DNA of 64,000 bases from assembly GCA_017442365.1 (NCBI GenBank), contig JAFRZW010000016.1, positions 270,233 to 334,232 of the forward strand, written 5' to 3'. Position 1 is the stretch's first letter, and the number at the start of each line of letters is the position of its first letter. The notes under the pieces are model-generated. The model was not told the origin of the DNA. It did no database searches and saw only the letters and a list, made by a program, of their open reading frames with translations. Below, piece after piece: positions 28,159 to 36,954 of this stretch. Both the position numbers and the translations under genes were made by a program. This stretch comes from Rikenellaceae bacterium (GTDB lineage: Bacteria > Bacteroidota > Bacteroidia > Bacteroidales > Rikenellaceae).

Positions 28159-29100
28159 TTAAAAGATAAAGCGCGAGCTGATCTCCTTGTAGTTATAAAC
28201 GCGGTCGATAACGTCAGCAAAGATGTCGGCAACACTCAGCACGGTGAACTTCGACAAATCCTTGGTCTGATCCAGCGGAATGGTATCGGTGATAATAACC
28301 TCCTCCAACGCGCTGTTGTTGATACGCTCGTATGCGGGACCCGACAGAATAGCGTGGGTAGCAACGGCGCGAACGCTCTTTGCGCCCTTCTCCATCAGCA
28401 TATCGGCTGCCATAGTGATCGTACCTGCGGTGTCGATCATATCGTCGAGAATGATCACATTGCGACCCTCGACATCACCGATAGCGGTCATCTTGCCAAC
28501 CACGTTAGCCTTTTCGCGCTGCTTGTGGCTGATGATCATCGGTGCGCCCAGATACTTAGCGTATGCACTTGCGCGCTTTGCACCACCCATATCGGGCGAA
28601 GCTACCGACAGATCCTCGATACCGAGCGAGTTGATGTAGGGAACAAAGATACCGCTTGCGTAGAGGTGATCAACGGGGATATCGAAGAAACCCTGAATCT
28701 GATCAGCGTGCAAATCCATCGTCATAATACGATCAACGCCAGCGGCGCGCAACAGGTTTGCAACCAACTTAGCACCGATCGAAACGCGCGGACGATCCTT
28801 GCGGTCCTGGCGAGCCCAGCCGAAGTAGGGCATTACGGCGATCACGCGATGAGCCGATGCGCGGTGAGCTGCGTCGATCATCAGCAGAAGCTCCATCAGA
28901 TTTTCTGCGGGCGGGAAAGTCGATTGAATGATAAATACCGTGCAGCCACGAATACTTTCGTTGTATGCGGGCTGAAATTCACCATCGCTAAATTCGAGAA
29001 CTTGCGAGTCGCCGAGTTCGCTGCCGTAACTGCGGGCGATCTTCTCTGCCAGAGGTCGTGAGCCACGGCAAGCGAAGAATTTGATTTTGTGGATAGCCAT
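28159..29100 (-). CDS. prs: Ribose-phosphate pyrophosphokinase
   Basis: Makes PRPP from ribose 5-phosphate and ATP for nucleotide, His and Trp synthesis, 313 residues. Family marks: FSDGEFQPAYNESIRG near the N-terminus, TMDLHADQIQGF (near 130) for metal-ATP binding, and the PRPP loop VIILDDMIDTAGT near 215. The length is normal. A -7 element lies in the gap to engB, so it can be transcribed alone. Confidence 0.97.
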   Translation of the reverse strand: MAIHKIKFFACRGSRPLAEKIARSYGSELGDSQVLEFSDGEFQPAYNESIRGCTVFIIQSTFPPAENLMELLLMIDAAHRASAHRVIAVMPYFGWARQDRKDRPRVSIGAKLVANLLRAAGVDRIMTMDLHADQIQGFFDIPVDHLYASGIFVPYINSLGIEDLSVASPDMGGAKRASAYAKYLGAPMIISHKQREKANVVGKMTAIGDVEGRNVIILDDMIDTAGTITMAADMLMEKGAKSVRAVATHAILSGPAYERINNSALEEVIITDTIPLDQTKDLSKFTVLSVADIFADVIDRVYNYKEISSRFIF

Positions 29101-29130
29101 AAGTTAGTTTGGTATGATCGTTAGTTTTTA

Positions 29131-29138
29131 CAAAATTA
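29131..29138 (-). promoter_or_regulatory. Promoter -7 element for prs
   Basis: Reads TAATTTTG on the minus strand, 31 bases before the prs ATG. The -33 element would fall within the end of engB and is not clear. Confidence 0.45.
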
Positions 29139-29155
29139 CTCTTTTATTTCTATCG

Positions 29156-29773
29156 TTATGCCTGTTCGTCGTCGATTTTTTCAACATCATTCAAACATTT
29201 ATCGATAAAATCCAAAATTTCGTCGCGTCCTCGTCCCTTTTCTGACGAACTGACAAACATTACGGGCATCTCTTCCCATTGTTCGGCCAGCGTACGCTGA
29301 TATCGCTCGACGCTACGTTTGAGTTGTGCGGCCGATAATTTGTCGGCTTTGGTAAAGACCAGCCCGAACGGAATGCCTCGCTCGCCGAGCATCGTAATGA
29401 ACTCCAAGTCAATGCGCTGTGGTTCGAGGCGTGAATCGACCAGCACGAACAGAAAATGCAATTTGCGTGCCTTTGTAACGTAGTCGGTGATAAGTTTCGA
29501 GAATCCGCCGCGCACATCTTTCGACACTCGCGCATAGCCATAACCTGGCAGATCGACCAGATACCATTGATCATTGATGATGAAGTGGTTGATCAATCGG
29601 GTTTTGCCCGGTGTGCCTGAAACCTTAGCCAACTGACGTTGGGTGAGCATATTGATCAGCGATGATTTGCCCACGTTACTTCGACCGATGAATGCAAACT
29701 CGCTGAGGTTGTCATCGGGAATCTGTTGCAGTTTTTGGCTACTGCACTTGAATTGGGCTTTGCTGATAATCAT
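29156..29773 (-). CDS. engB: Ribosome-biogenesis GTPase EngB/YsxC
   Basis: Small GTPase needed for 50S subunit assembly, 205 residues. G1 is GRSNVGKS (30-37), G3 is DLPGYG and G4 is TKAD. The motif order and length fit the family. It has a full promoter upstream in the divergent gap with the M19 dipeptidase. Confidence 0.96.
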   Translation of the reverse strand: MIISKAQFKCSSQKLQQIPDDNLSEFAFIGRSNVGKSSLINMLTQRQLAKVSGTPGKTRLINHFIINDQWYLVDLPGYGYARVSKDVRGGFSKLITDYVTKARKLHFLFVLVDSRLEPQRIDLEFITMLGERGIPFGLVFTKADKLSAAQLKRSVERYQRTLAEQWEEMPVMFVSSSEKGRGRDEILDFIDKCLNDVEKIDDEQA

Positions 29774-29794
29774 TAGGACGCAAAATTTCGCTCA

Positions 29795-29825
29795 CAAAGA
29801 TACTATTTTTTGCCGAAAAGTCAAA
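29795..29825 (-). promoter_or_regulatory. Promoter for engB
   Basis: On the minus strand: TTTG (29825-29822), a 19-base spacer and TATCTTTG (29802-29795), 21 bases before the ATG. Confidence 0.7.
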
Positions 29826-29863
29826 CGCGATGTGCCATATATTAAATTAATTTCAGAAGTAAA

Positions 29864-29895
29864 TTTGTAGAATCGGTGCGAATGCCCTATCTTTG
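29864..29895 (+). promoter_or_regulatory. Promoter for the M19 dipeptidase gene
   Basis: TTTG at 29864-29867, a 20-base spacer and TATCTTTG at 29888-29895, 30 bases before the ATG. It lies back to back with the engB promoter. Confidence 0.7.
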
Positions 29896-29925
29896 ACCCT
29901 GCTATAATTAAGTTTAAGTACAATA

Positions 29926-30999
29926 ATGAAACGATTTATATTGCTTATTATGACACTTTTGCCTGCACTCTCGATGGCTCAACGCCAAGTATCTGACGCC
30001 GAGGTCGAGGCTCTGCACGACCGTATTATCTCGATTGATACCCACAACGACTTCTCGTTGGCATACTGTTTCCCCGATGGAAAATATTCGACGGCCAAAG
30101 GTCAGGTGTCGTTCGATAAGATGATCGAGGGTCGTCTGGATTGTGCCGTTTTTGCCGCGTACATCGATCAAGGTACGTGTGATGAGGCGGGCCACGCTTG
30201 GGCACGCAATCGCGCTGAGACGATGATCGCTGGTTTGAAGCGCTATGCCGCTGAGAATGCAGATAAGGCCGAGGTGGTCTATTCGTCCGAGGATATCGAG
30301 CGAGTGAAGGCGAGCGGCAAGCGTGCGATGATGATCTCGATCGAAAATTGCTACTGCTTTGGTACCGATACGACAGCAGTTGAGCATTTTTATAATTTGG
30401 GCGTTCGTATGGCAACGCTGACCCACAATGGCGCGAATGAGATTGCCGATACGTGCGTTGATCAGGGCAAGAAGGGTGGCGTTACGGAGTTTGGCCGCAA
30501 GGTCATTGCCGAGATGAACCGATTGGGTATGGTTGTCGATGTTTCGCACGCTTCGCGCTTGGCGACGTTGCAAGCTGTCGAGTTGAGCGCTACGCCTATC
30601 ATCGCTTCACACTCAGGTGTTTACGCTGTGAAGGCGATTCGTCGCAATCTCTCGGATAAGGAGATTCTGGCCATTGCGGCTAAGGGTGGCGTGGTGCAGG
30701 TGTCGATCGTGCGCTCGTTCATTTCGAACAAACCGAAGGGCGAGGAGAGCTTGGCGGATCTGTTGGCTCACGTCAATCATATTGTGAAGTTGGTCGGTGT
30801 CGATCACGTTGGTTTTGGCTCCGATTTCGATGGTGGCGGCGGTATGAATGGTTGCCGCAATATGTCGCAGATGAAGAACGTAACACGTGCATTGATGGAG
30901 GCAGGCTACTCGGACGAGGATATTGCCAAGATGTGGGGTGGCAACACGATGCGAGTGTTCAAAGCTGTCGAGGAGTATGCGGCAGCACAGCGCAAGTAG
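29926..30999 (+). CDS. Exported membrane-dipeptidase family (M19) zinc peptidase
   Basis: Protein of 357 residues with a signal peptide cleaved about Ala18 (LSMA, then QRQ). It has the renal-dipeptidase fold: the zinc ligands His40 and Asp42 in IDTHNDF, a bridging Glu in ISIENCY, and further His in DVSHAS and IASHS. DHVGFGSDFDGG near the C-terminus is also typical. It probably cleaves dipeptides, including those with a D-residue, in the periplasm. It stands alone with a clear promoter and terminator. Confidence 0.93.
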   Translation: MKRFILLIMTLLPALSMAQRQVSDAEVEALHDRIISIDTHNDFSLAYCFPDGKYSTAKGQVSFDKMIEGRLDCAVFAAYIDQGTCDEAGHAWARNRAETMIAGLKRYAAENADKAEVVYSSEDIERVKASGKRAMMISIENCYCFGTDTTAVEHFYNLGVRMATLTHNGANEIADTCVDQGKKGGVTEFGRKVIAEMNRLGMVVDVSHASRLATLQAVELSATPIIASHSGVYAVKAIRRNLSDKEILAIAAKGGVVQVSIVRSFISNKPKGEESLADLLAHVNHIVKLVGVDHVGFGSDFDGGGGMNGCRNMSQMKNVTRALMEAGYSDEDIAKMWGGNTMRVFKAVEEYAAAQRK

Positions 31000-31020
31000 G
31001 GTAGTCGCACACAAAAGAAC

Positions 31021-31062
31021 AACGACCGAACTCCAATCGCGGGGCTCGGTCGTTTGCTTTTT
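31021..31062 (+). terminator. Terminator after the M19 dipeptidase
   Basis: Stem AACGACCGA (31021-31029) with TCGGTCGTT (31046-31054), followed by TGCTTTTTG. An A-rich stretch on the left may let it act for the converging SDR gene too. Confidence 0.75.
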
Positions 31063-31072
31063 GATAGGCTGA

Positions 31073-31885
31073 CTATTTCAACGGCGAATCGGGCTCGCGC
31101 GCCATTACCATATAGAACAATCGATCCAACAATGCGGGCGAGAACTTCTTGATAAAGTGCGTCAAGCGACCCTCGTACTCCATCAGGCACAGACGTTTGC
31201 GACGCTTAATGCCACGCATAACGATACGGGCAACCTGCTCGGCAGTCATCATCTTGTCCTCGTTGCGAGGTGTCTCGCCTTGCGACGAGCCGTCGGCAGT
31301 CAGTGCCGAGAAACGTACGTTCGAGGCGGTGAAACCAGGACAAGCAACCATCACGTGCAGACCCTTTTTGAGGTTCTCGATGCGGAGTGTTTCGAGGAAA
31401 CCTGTCATTGCATACTTCGATGCCGAGTATCCCGTGCGTGCAGGCAGACCGTGCAGACCCGCCACCGACGAGATGCCGACAATCGAGCCGCGCGACTTCT
31501 GCAAGTAGGGCAGTGCATACTTGCAGCAATTAACTGTGCCCCAGAAATTAACGTCCATCAATCGGTGCAGGACGCTGAGGTCGCAATCGTCGAACAGCGC
31601 ACGCATCGAAAGACCTGCATTGCAGATCAAAATGTCGATGCCGCCAAATGCGCTTACCGCGCAGTCGATCAACTTTTTACAATCCTCCTCTTTGGTTACG
31701 TCGGCTGCGGTGTATGCAGCAGCGCCACCGGTCGCTTTGATCTCGGCAGCCACGGCAGCCAATTTGTCGCCACTACGCGCACCCATTACGACATTTGCAC
31801 CTGCCGCAGCGAACTCGCGTGCCAATGCCAAACCAATGCCCGATGAGGCACCGGTTACGATGACGGTTTTTGCTTTGAAATCCAT
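31073..31885 (-). CDS. Short-chain dehydrogenase/reductase
   Basis: NAD(P)-dependent oxidoreductase of 270 residues. The nucleotide loop TGASSGIG is at 11-18, NAG at about 89-91, the catalytic Ser in the GISSVAG segment (near 139), and Tyr153 with Lys157 in YSASK. The C-terminal basic and hydrophobic tail (KFSPALLDRLFYMVMA) suggests membrane contact, as in lipid-acting members. A 3-ketosphinganine reductase role is possible because Bacteroidetes make sphingolipids, but this is a guess. Last gene of a four-gene run. Confidence 0.88.
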   Translation of the reverse strand: MDFKAKTVIVTGASSGIGLALAREFAAAGANVVMGARSGDKLAAVAAEIKATGGAAAYTAADVTKEEDCKKLIDCAVSAFGGIDILICNAGLSMRALFDDCDLSVLHRLMDVNFWGTVNCCKYALPYLQKSRGSIVGISSVAGLHGLPARTGYSASKYAMTGFLETLRIENLKKGLHVMVACPGFTASNVRFSALTADGSSQGETPRNEDKMMTAEQVARIVMRGIKRRKRLCLMEYEGRLTHFIKKFSPALLDRLFYMVMAREPDSPLK

Positions 31886-31900
31886 AATTTTATCTCGTTT

Positions 31901-32683
31901 TTAATCTTCAATCTCGATTGTTAGCGTGTCGTATGCCAATTCGACGCCTTGTGGCAATCGCTCGGCCGAATGAGCGTGCAGACCGATGTCGTGCGACATA
32001 TGGGTTAGGTAGGCACGACGTGGCTTGACGCGGGCGATCAGCGCGAGTGCCTCCTCGACCGTAAAATGCGAGATGTGATCTTGCCAACGCAAGGCATTGA
32101 CTACCAACGTATCTACCCCTTGCAATTTTTCGATCTCGCTCTCTTCGATCTGCTTGAAATCGGTCAGGTAGGCTAAGCGCCCCAAGCGATATCCCGTAAC
32201 CTCAAAGCGTTCGGAGTGTTGTCCTCGAATAGGCACAACCTGCACCCCTTTCACGTCGAACGTTTTGCTTGGATCAAACTCGTGGAGTGCGATCTCAGGC
32301 ACACCGCGATATTTGTTCTCGGCAAAAGCGTAGTCGAAATCTTTTCGCACGCAGGCGGCAGTTCGTGCCGTCGCATAGATATCAACTCGGTGAATCACCG
32401 GGAAATCGACAAAGTTAAATGCTCGCACGTCGTCAATTCCGCCCGTATGATCTTTGTGTTCGTGGGTGAGCAGAATGGCGTCGATATGTCGTACTCCCGT
32501 GCGCAACATTTGGTATCGGAAATCGGGTCCGGCGTCGATGATTATGCGCACATCACCCACCTCAACCATTGCCGATGTTCGCAGACGCGAGTCGCGCGGA
32601 TCGGTCGAATGACACACCTCGCAACGGCACCCGATCGTTGGTACGCCTTGCGAAGTTCCTGTTCCGAGAAATGTTAAACGCAT
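31901..32683 (-). CDS. PhnP-like MBL-fold metallo-hydrolase
   Basis: Metallo-beta-lactamase-fold protein of 260 residues. The metal motif THEHKDH is at 73-79 and a Cys cluster GCRCEVC lies at 18-24, like the structural zinc site of PhnP, a cyclic phosphodiesterase. The opening LTFLGTGTSQGVPTIGC is characteristic of this subgroup. No phosphonate genes are nearby, so the substrate is probably a different phosphodiester. It overlaps nothing and sits 13 bases after the TSUP gene. Confidence 0.88.
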   Translation of the reverse strand: MRLTFLGTGTSQGVPTIGCRCEVCHSTDPRDSRLRTSAMVEVGDVRIIIDAGPDFRYQMLRTGVRHIDAILLTHEHKDHTGGIDDVRAFNFVDFPVIHRVDIYATARTAACVRKDFDYAFAENKYRGVPEIALHEFDPSKTFDVKGVQVVPIRGQHSERFEVTGYRLGRLAYLTDFKQIEESEIEKLQGVDTLVVNALRWQDHISHFTVEEALALIARVKPRRAYLTHMSHDIGLHAHSAERLPQGVELAYDTLTIEIED

Positions 32684-32696
32684 AGTGCTCAGTGGA

Positions 32697-33470
32697 TTAA
32701 TGGATCAGACTAACGCATATATCGTGCAGTGAAATCCACCCGAAAAGATCTGCAATGCTCACCAATACGACCGCAATCATAAAGTATTTCAGGAACTTTG
32801 TACCCCAATGAATGCCGTAGTGTGAGGCGACGTATGTGCCGATGATGTTGCCCAATGCGTGGAGCAATCCGACGCCATAATCCACCTGTCCGTGTAACAT
32901 AAAGACGATCAGCGAAAATGGCGTTGCAACGAAGATCACAAAGCCCTTGATGACGTTTGCTGTAATGATATCCAAGTGCATTGTGGTCAGGGTGATAGCC
33001 AGAATCAGATATCCCAAGCCGATATAGACATAACCACCATAGAAACCGATCAGCAGAAACCACAGATAGTGCCACCATTTGATTTCCAGACCGTGTCCGC
33101 CGTGAATGTGTGTTTTAGCGAAGAGCATATAGGCCAGAATGGCGAACAGCACCACGCCCATACATATTTTGAATACCGTTTCGTTGATCTGCGTAGCGAC
33201 CATCGAGCCGGCGATGTTTCCTATGATTGCGGGCACCGAGAGCTTCAATCCGCTCTTAATGTCGAGCAAACGTTTTTTGATAAAGACAGCCGATGAGGTG
33301 AGATTTTGCAATACTACTGCGATGCGGTTCGTGCCGTTTGCGACGCCAATGGGCAATCCCAGAGCCATAAAAACGGTCATTGACATAATCGCGCCACCGC
33401 CGGCTAACGTGTTGATAAAGCCAACGACAATGCCCGAAACAATCAGCAGTATTATCATTTCCAATGTCAT
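32697..33470 (-). CDS. TSUP/TauE-SafE-family membrane permease
   Basis: Inner-membrane protein of 257 residues with about eight predicted helices. The N-terminal pattern GFINTLAGGGAIMSM and the repeat half GFYGGYVYIGLGYLI are typical of the TSUP (sulfite/sulfoacetate exporter) family. Substrate unknown; family members move sulfur oxyanions or organic acids. It lies between the nitrilase-like gene and the metallo-hydrolase with gaps of 13-16 bases. Confidence 0.9.
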   Translation of the reverse strand: MTLEMIILLIVSGIVVGFINTLAGGGAIMSMTVFMALGLPIGVANGTNRIAVVLQNLTSSAVFIKKRLLDIKSGLKLSVPAIIGNIAGSMVATQINETVFKICMGVVLFAILAYMLFAKTHIHGGHGLEIKWWHYLWFLLIGFYGGYVYIGLGYLILAITLTTMHLDIITANVIKGFVIFVATPFSLIVFMLHGQVDYGVGLLHALGNIIGTYVASHYGIHWGTKFLKYFMIAVVLVSIADLFGWISLHDICVSLIH

Positions 33471-33486
33471 CTGTTGCTCAGTTTTT

Positions 33487-34251
33487 CTAACGTTTAACTA
33501 ACTCAAAATCATCGGCATCGCGCTCGACGGGAAACTTTCGACGGAATGCTTGCAGTGCCGCAAGATCGATCTCTGCTGTCAGCACACATTCGCTATTTGA
33601 AGTTTGTGTCAGTGCCTCGCCTCGATAATTGAACGCCACCGATTCGCCGGCATAGTGCGTCGTCGGATCATCACCAACGCGATTGACACCAACGACGTAT
33701 GCCACATTCTCGATCGCGCGGGCACGGAGTAGGGTAGTCCATACCTCGGCTCTTGCTGCGGGCCACGATGCCACACATATCATCGCATCATAGTCGCCTC
33801 GGTTGCGCAACCAAACGGGGAAACGTAGATCGTAACACGTTGCCAATAACCATTTTATGCCTCGCCACTCGACTATGCGTCGCTCCGTTCCGGCCACGTA
33901 CATTTCGCCCTCGCCTCCGATCGAAAACAGATGTCGTTTGTCGTAATGATCTGCGCTCTCAGGTGTAACGAACATAAACCGATTGCGGTAGCGGCCGTCG
34001 CGTTCGACGATGAGCGATCCACACACAGCGCAGTTCGACTTTTTGGCCACGCGGCTCATCATTTCGACAATCTGCTGCTCAGCCTTGGCTGCCTCTGATG
34101 GCTCGGTTCCGAACCCCGTAGCAAAGGTCTCGGGTAGTACGTAGAGGTCGCTTTGTGGTGCAGCGGCGATCATCTGCTCGATCGTTTGCAGATTGTAATC
34201 GACCGATTTCCAACGTATATCCGACTGAATTAGCGCGACTTTGGCGAACAT
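33487..34251 (-). CDS. Nitrilase-superfamily amidohydrolase (omega-amidase-like)
   Basis: Carbon-nitrogen hydrolase of 254 residues. The catalytic triad is visible as Glu41 in LPETFATGF, Lys105 in YDKRHLF and Cys139 in LATCYDLRFP. The sequence style fits the YafV/omega-amidase branch, which removes alpha-ketoglutaramate-type side products. It heads the run nitrilase-TSUP-MBL-SDR and has a -7 promoter element 29 bases upstream. Confidence 0.92.
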   Translation of the reverse strand: MFAKVALIQSDIRWKSVDYNLQTIEQMIAAAPQSDLYVLPETFATGFGTEPSEAAKAEQQIVEMMSRVAKKSNCAVCGSLIVERDGRYRNRFMFVTPESADHYDKRHLFSIGGEGEMYVAGTERRIVEWRGIKWLLATCYDLRFPVWLRNRGDYDAMICVASWPAARAEVWTTLLRARAIENVAYVVGVNRVGDDPTTHYAGESVAFNYRGEALTQTSNSECVLTAEIDLAALQAFRRKFPVERDADDFELVKR

Positions 34252-34279
34252 AAACGGTTAAAGTGAAACTTCTTCACAA

Positions 34280-34287
34280 CAAATATA
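34280..34287 (-). promoter_or_regulatory. Promoter -7 element for the nitrilase-like gene
   Basis: Reads TATATTTG on the minus strand. It lies only 21 bases from the divergent -7 element of the CvfB-like gene. No -33 match was found. Confidence 0.45.
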
Positions 34288-34308
34288 CGAAAAATCCTCG
34301 AAAAAAGT

Positions 34309-34316
34309 TATCTTTG
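34309..34316 (+). promoter_or_regulatory. Promoter -7 element for the CvfB-like gene
   Basis: TATCTTTG, an exact -7 match. It predicts a transcript start near 34322, which rules out the GTG at 34321 as start codon and supports the ATG at 34360. Confidence 0.5.
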
Positions 34317-34359
34317 TCGGGTGAAAACGTCCATTGCGGATAAATTATTTTTTTCGAAT

Positions 34360-35193
34360 ATGATAAAAGCCGGTCGCTACCAAACCCTTACTGTTAGTCG
34401 TATTTCCGACTACGGTCTATATCTCACCGATGGCGAGGAGAACGAAGTTCTGCTTCCCAATCGTTACGTGTCGCTTACCGATAAGGTGGGCGACGAGAAG
34501 CACGTCTTCGTCTATCACGACTCGGAGGATCGTCTGGTGGCTACGACCGAGACGTCGCTTGCAACCGTTGGTCAGGCGGCTTGTTTGCAGGTGGTTGATA
34601 AGACGCTGCACGGTGCATTCCTCGATTGGGGGTTGCAGGGCAAGGATCTCTTTTTGCCCAATCGCAACCAGCAGGGTGGTGTGATGGTCGGACATAAATA
34701 TATCGTCTATGTCTATGAGGATAACATCACTTCGCGCTCGGTGGCGACGATGCGCACCAAGACCTATATTAATAATGACACGATTACGGTAGCTCCGCGT
34801 CAGAAAGTTGAGATTCTGATCGCCTCGGAGTCGCCGATCGGTTATCGTGTGATTGTGAATGATCGCCATTGGGGTATGATCTACAAGAATCAGTTGTTCC
34901 GCCCCGTGCGAATCGGTGAGCGAACCGAGGCATACGTCAGTCGCATCACGCCCGACGCGCGTATCGACCTGAGCTTGCAGCAGCAAGGCTTGGAGCAGGT
35001 GCGCGACTCGGCTGATGAGCTGGTGGCATTGCTGCGAAATAACGATGGCGAGTTGCCCGTCAATGACGATACTGCACCCGAACGTGTTCACGAGGTTACA
35101 GGTATGAGCAAGAAGATGTTCAAGCGTTCGTTGGGTATGTTGCTCAAAAGTGGTCGCGTCGAGATAACTGATAACGGTATTAAACTCAAATAG
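34360..35193 (+). CDS. CvfB-like S1-domain RNA-binding protein
   Basis: RNA-binding protein of 277 residues with S1-type beta barrels and a C-terminal winged helix (HEVTGMSKKMFKRSLGMLLKSGR). The N-terminus MIKAGRYQTLTVSRISDYGLYL matches the CvfB family, whose Staphylococcus member affects virulence gene expression. The frame stays open upstream to a GTG at 34321, but that lies at the predicted transcription start, so the ATG at 34360 is used. The methyltransferase gene follows after 2 bases. Confidence 0.9.
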   Translation: MIKAGRYQTLTVSRISDYGLYLTDGEENEVLLPNRYVSLTDKVGDEKHVFVYHDSEDRLVATTETSLATVGQAACLQVVDKTLHGAFLDWGLQGKDLFLPNRNQQGGVMVGHKYIVYVYEDNITSRSVATMRTKTYINNDTITVAPRQKVEILIASESPIGYRVIVNDRHWGMIYKNQLFRPVRIGERTEAYVSRITPDARIDLSLQQQGLEQVRDSADELVALLRNNDGELPVNDDTAPERVHEVTGMSKKMFKRSLGMLLKSGRVEITDNGIKLK

Positions 35194-35195
35194 TT

Positions 35196-35975
35196 ATGGC
35201 TTCGAAGTTGCAAACTGCCGAGCGCGTGTCGCACGCCGACCAGTCGGATAACTATGTCTTTCAGCGTTCGCTGCTGGCGTATCATCGTGCGGCGGAGTTG
35301 GTCAATGGTACGGTGCTCGAAATTGGTACGGGTAGTGGATATGGAATCGATGTAATCGCACCGTCGGCTACGCGATTTATGACCATCGATAAGTTCGAAA
35401 CCAAGATCGATACTTCGGAGATTGACAATGTCGAGTTTCAGCAGATGACCGTGCCGCCGATCAATTTTCCGACAAATAGCTTCGATTGTGTGATTTCGTT
35501 TCAGGTGATCGAGCATATTAAGGACGATGTCGATTTTGTGGCTGAGGTCCATCGCGTGCTGAAACCCAATGGTGTGTTTATCGTATCGACGCCCAATGCT
35601 GCGATGTCGCTGACACGCAATCCGTGGCACGTGCGCGAGTATCAGATTGACGAGTTCGATCGCCTGATGGGTAACTATTTCGCTGAAATTGAGCGTTGTG
35701 GCGTGTTTGGCAATGAGAAGGTGATGAAATATTACGAGAAAAATCGTGCCAGCGTGCGCCGCATAGCGAAACTCGATTTTCTCGATTTGCAGCACCGCCT
35801 GCCACGCTGGATGTTGAAAATACCGTATGATATTTTGAACCGTTTGAATCGTCGATTCTTGTTGGCTCGCAACCGCAAGCTGACGACCGAAATTGCGATG
35901 GACGACTACCGCATTGCACCCGTCGCCGAAGGTTGTTTCGACCTCTACTATATCGCCCGCAAGGTGGAGGAGTAA
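35196..35975 (+). CDS. Class I SAM-dependent methyltransferase
   Basis: Protein of 259 residues with a Methyltransf_11-type Rossmann fold. Motif I is VLEIGTGSGYGID near residue 45, motif II/post-I includes FMTIDKF, and motif IV is FDCVISFQVIEHI near 100. Substrate unknown; such proteins often act on quinones, lipids or glycans. It begins 2 bases after the CvfB-like stop, so the two genes are coupled. A strong terminator follows. Confidence 0.88.
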   Translation: MASKLQTAERVSHADQSDNYVFQRSLLAYHRAAELVNGTVLEIGTGSGYGIDVIAPSATRFMTIDKFETKIDTSEIDNVEFQQMTVPPINFPTNSFDCVISFQVIEHIKDDVDFVAEVHRVLKPNGVFIVSTPNAAMSLTRNPWHVREYQIDEFDRLMGNYFAEIERCGVFGNEKVMKYYEKNRASVRRIAKLDFLDLQHRLPRWMLKIPYDILNRLNRRFLLARNRKLTTEIAMDDYRIAPVAEGCFDLYYIARKVEE

Positions 35976-35993
35976 CTCACTCTTTACGAAATA

Positions 35994-36032
35994 AAAATGC
36001 GCAACCTCGCCATTGGGGTTGCGCATTTTTTT
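35994..36032. terminator. Bidirectional terminator between the methyltransferase gene and folD
   Basis: Stem AATGCGCAACC (35996-36006) with GGTTGCGCATT (36017-36027), an A run on the left and a T run on the right. Confidence 0.9.
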
Positions 36033-36055
36033 GTGCTAATAAGCAAAGGTCAAAC

Positions 36056-36931
36056 CTACCCGTAAATCTCCTTCTTGGCAGCTTTCAGCGTGTTGCGCAT
36101 CAGTGAGATGATGGTCATCGGACCAACGCCACCCGGAACGGGAGTGATGTAGGCGCACTTCGGTGCAACCTCGTCATACTTCACATCGCCCAACAGCTTC
36201 CAACCGCTCTTGGTCTTGTCGCTCGGAACGCGGGTGATACCAACGTCGATAACCGTTGCGCCCTCTTTGACCATATCGGCCGTTACGAACTCCGCTTTAC
36301 CCAACGCTGCAATCACGATATCAGCCTCAGCTACAACCTCTTTCAGGTTCGGCGTGCGGCTGTGGCAGAGCGTTACGGTGCAATCCCAACCCTTCTGCGA
36401 GAGCAGGTTTGCAATGGGACGACCGACGATGTTGCTACGACCAATCACTGCGCAGCTACGACCAGCAGTCGGCACGTTGTAATATTTGAGCAGCGACAGG
36501 ATTCCGTCGGGCGTTGCGGGCAGATAGGAGGGTAGTCCCGAAATCATTCGACCGGTGTTCACAGGGTGGAAACCATCAACGTCCTTGCGGGGATCGATCG
36601 CCTCGATAACCTTCTGCTCCGATATGTGGCGGGGCAGAGGCAGCTGCACGATGAAACCATCAACTTTCGGATCGGCATTCAGCTCGTCGATACGTGCGAG
36701 CAACTCCTCTTCGGTTGTCTCTTCGGGCATACGCACTACGGTCGAGGTGAAACCGCACTCGTGGCAGCACTTCTCTTTGTGAGCTACGTATGTCTGGCTT
36801 GCACCGTCGTTACCCACCAGAATAGCAACCAAGTGAGGTGCGGGTTTGCCTTCGGCCACCATAGCCGCAACTTCGGTTGCAATCTCACGGCGCATTGCCG
36901 CAGCAACCTCTTTACCATCGATAATAGTCAT
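36056..36931 (-). CDS. folD: Methylenetetrahydrofolate dehydrogenase/cyclohydrolase
   Basis: Bifunctional one-carbon enzyme that converts methylene-THF to formyl-THF in two steps, 291 residues. Family marks: [13 protein letters not shown] with the catalytic Lys52, the [10 protein letters not shown] segment near 95-105, and the NADP loop [14 protein letters not shown] near 165. The length is normal. It follows the thioredoxin-like lipoprotein gene by 23 bases without a visible promoter. Confidence 0.97.
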   Translation of the reverse strand: MTIIDGKEVAAAMRREIATEVAAMVAEGKPAPHLVAILVGNDGASQTYVAHKEKCCHECGFTSTVVRMPEETTEEELLARIDELNADPKVDGFIVQLPLPRHISEQKVIEAIDPRKDVDGFHPVNTGRMISGLPSYLPATPDGILSLLKYYNVPTAGRSCAVIGRSNIVGRPIANLLSQKGWDCTVTLCHSRTPNLKEVVAEADIVIAALGKAEFVTADMVKEGATVIDVGITRVPSDKTKSGWKLLGDVKYDEVAPKCAYITPVPGGVGPMTIISLMRNTLKAAKKEIYG

Positions 36932-36954
36932 AGTCTTATTTAAGTTTTTTGAGT

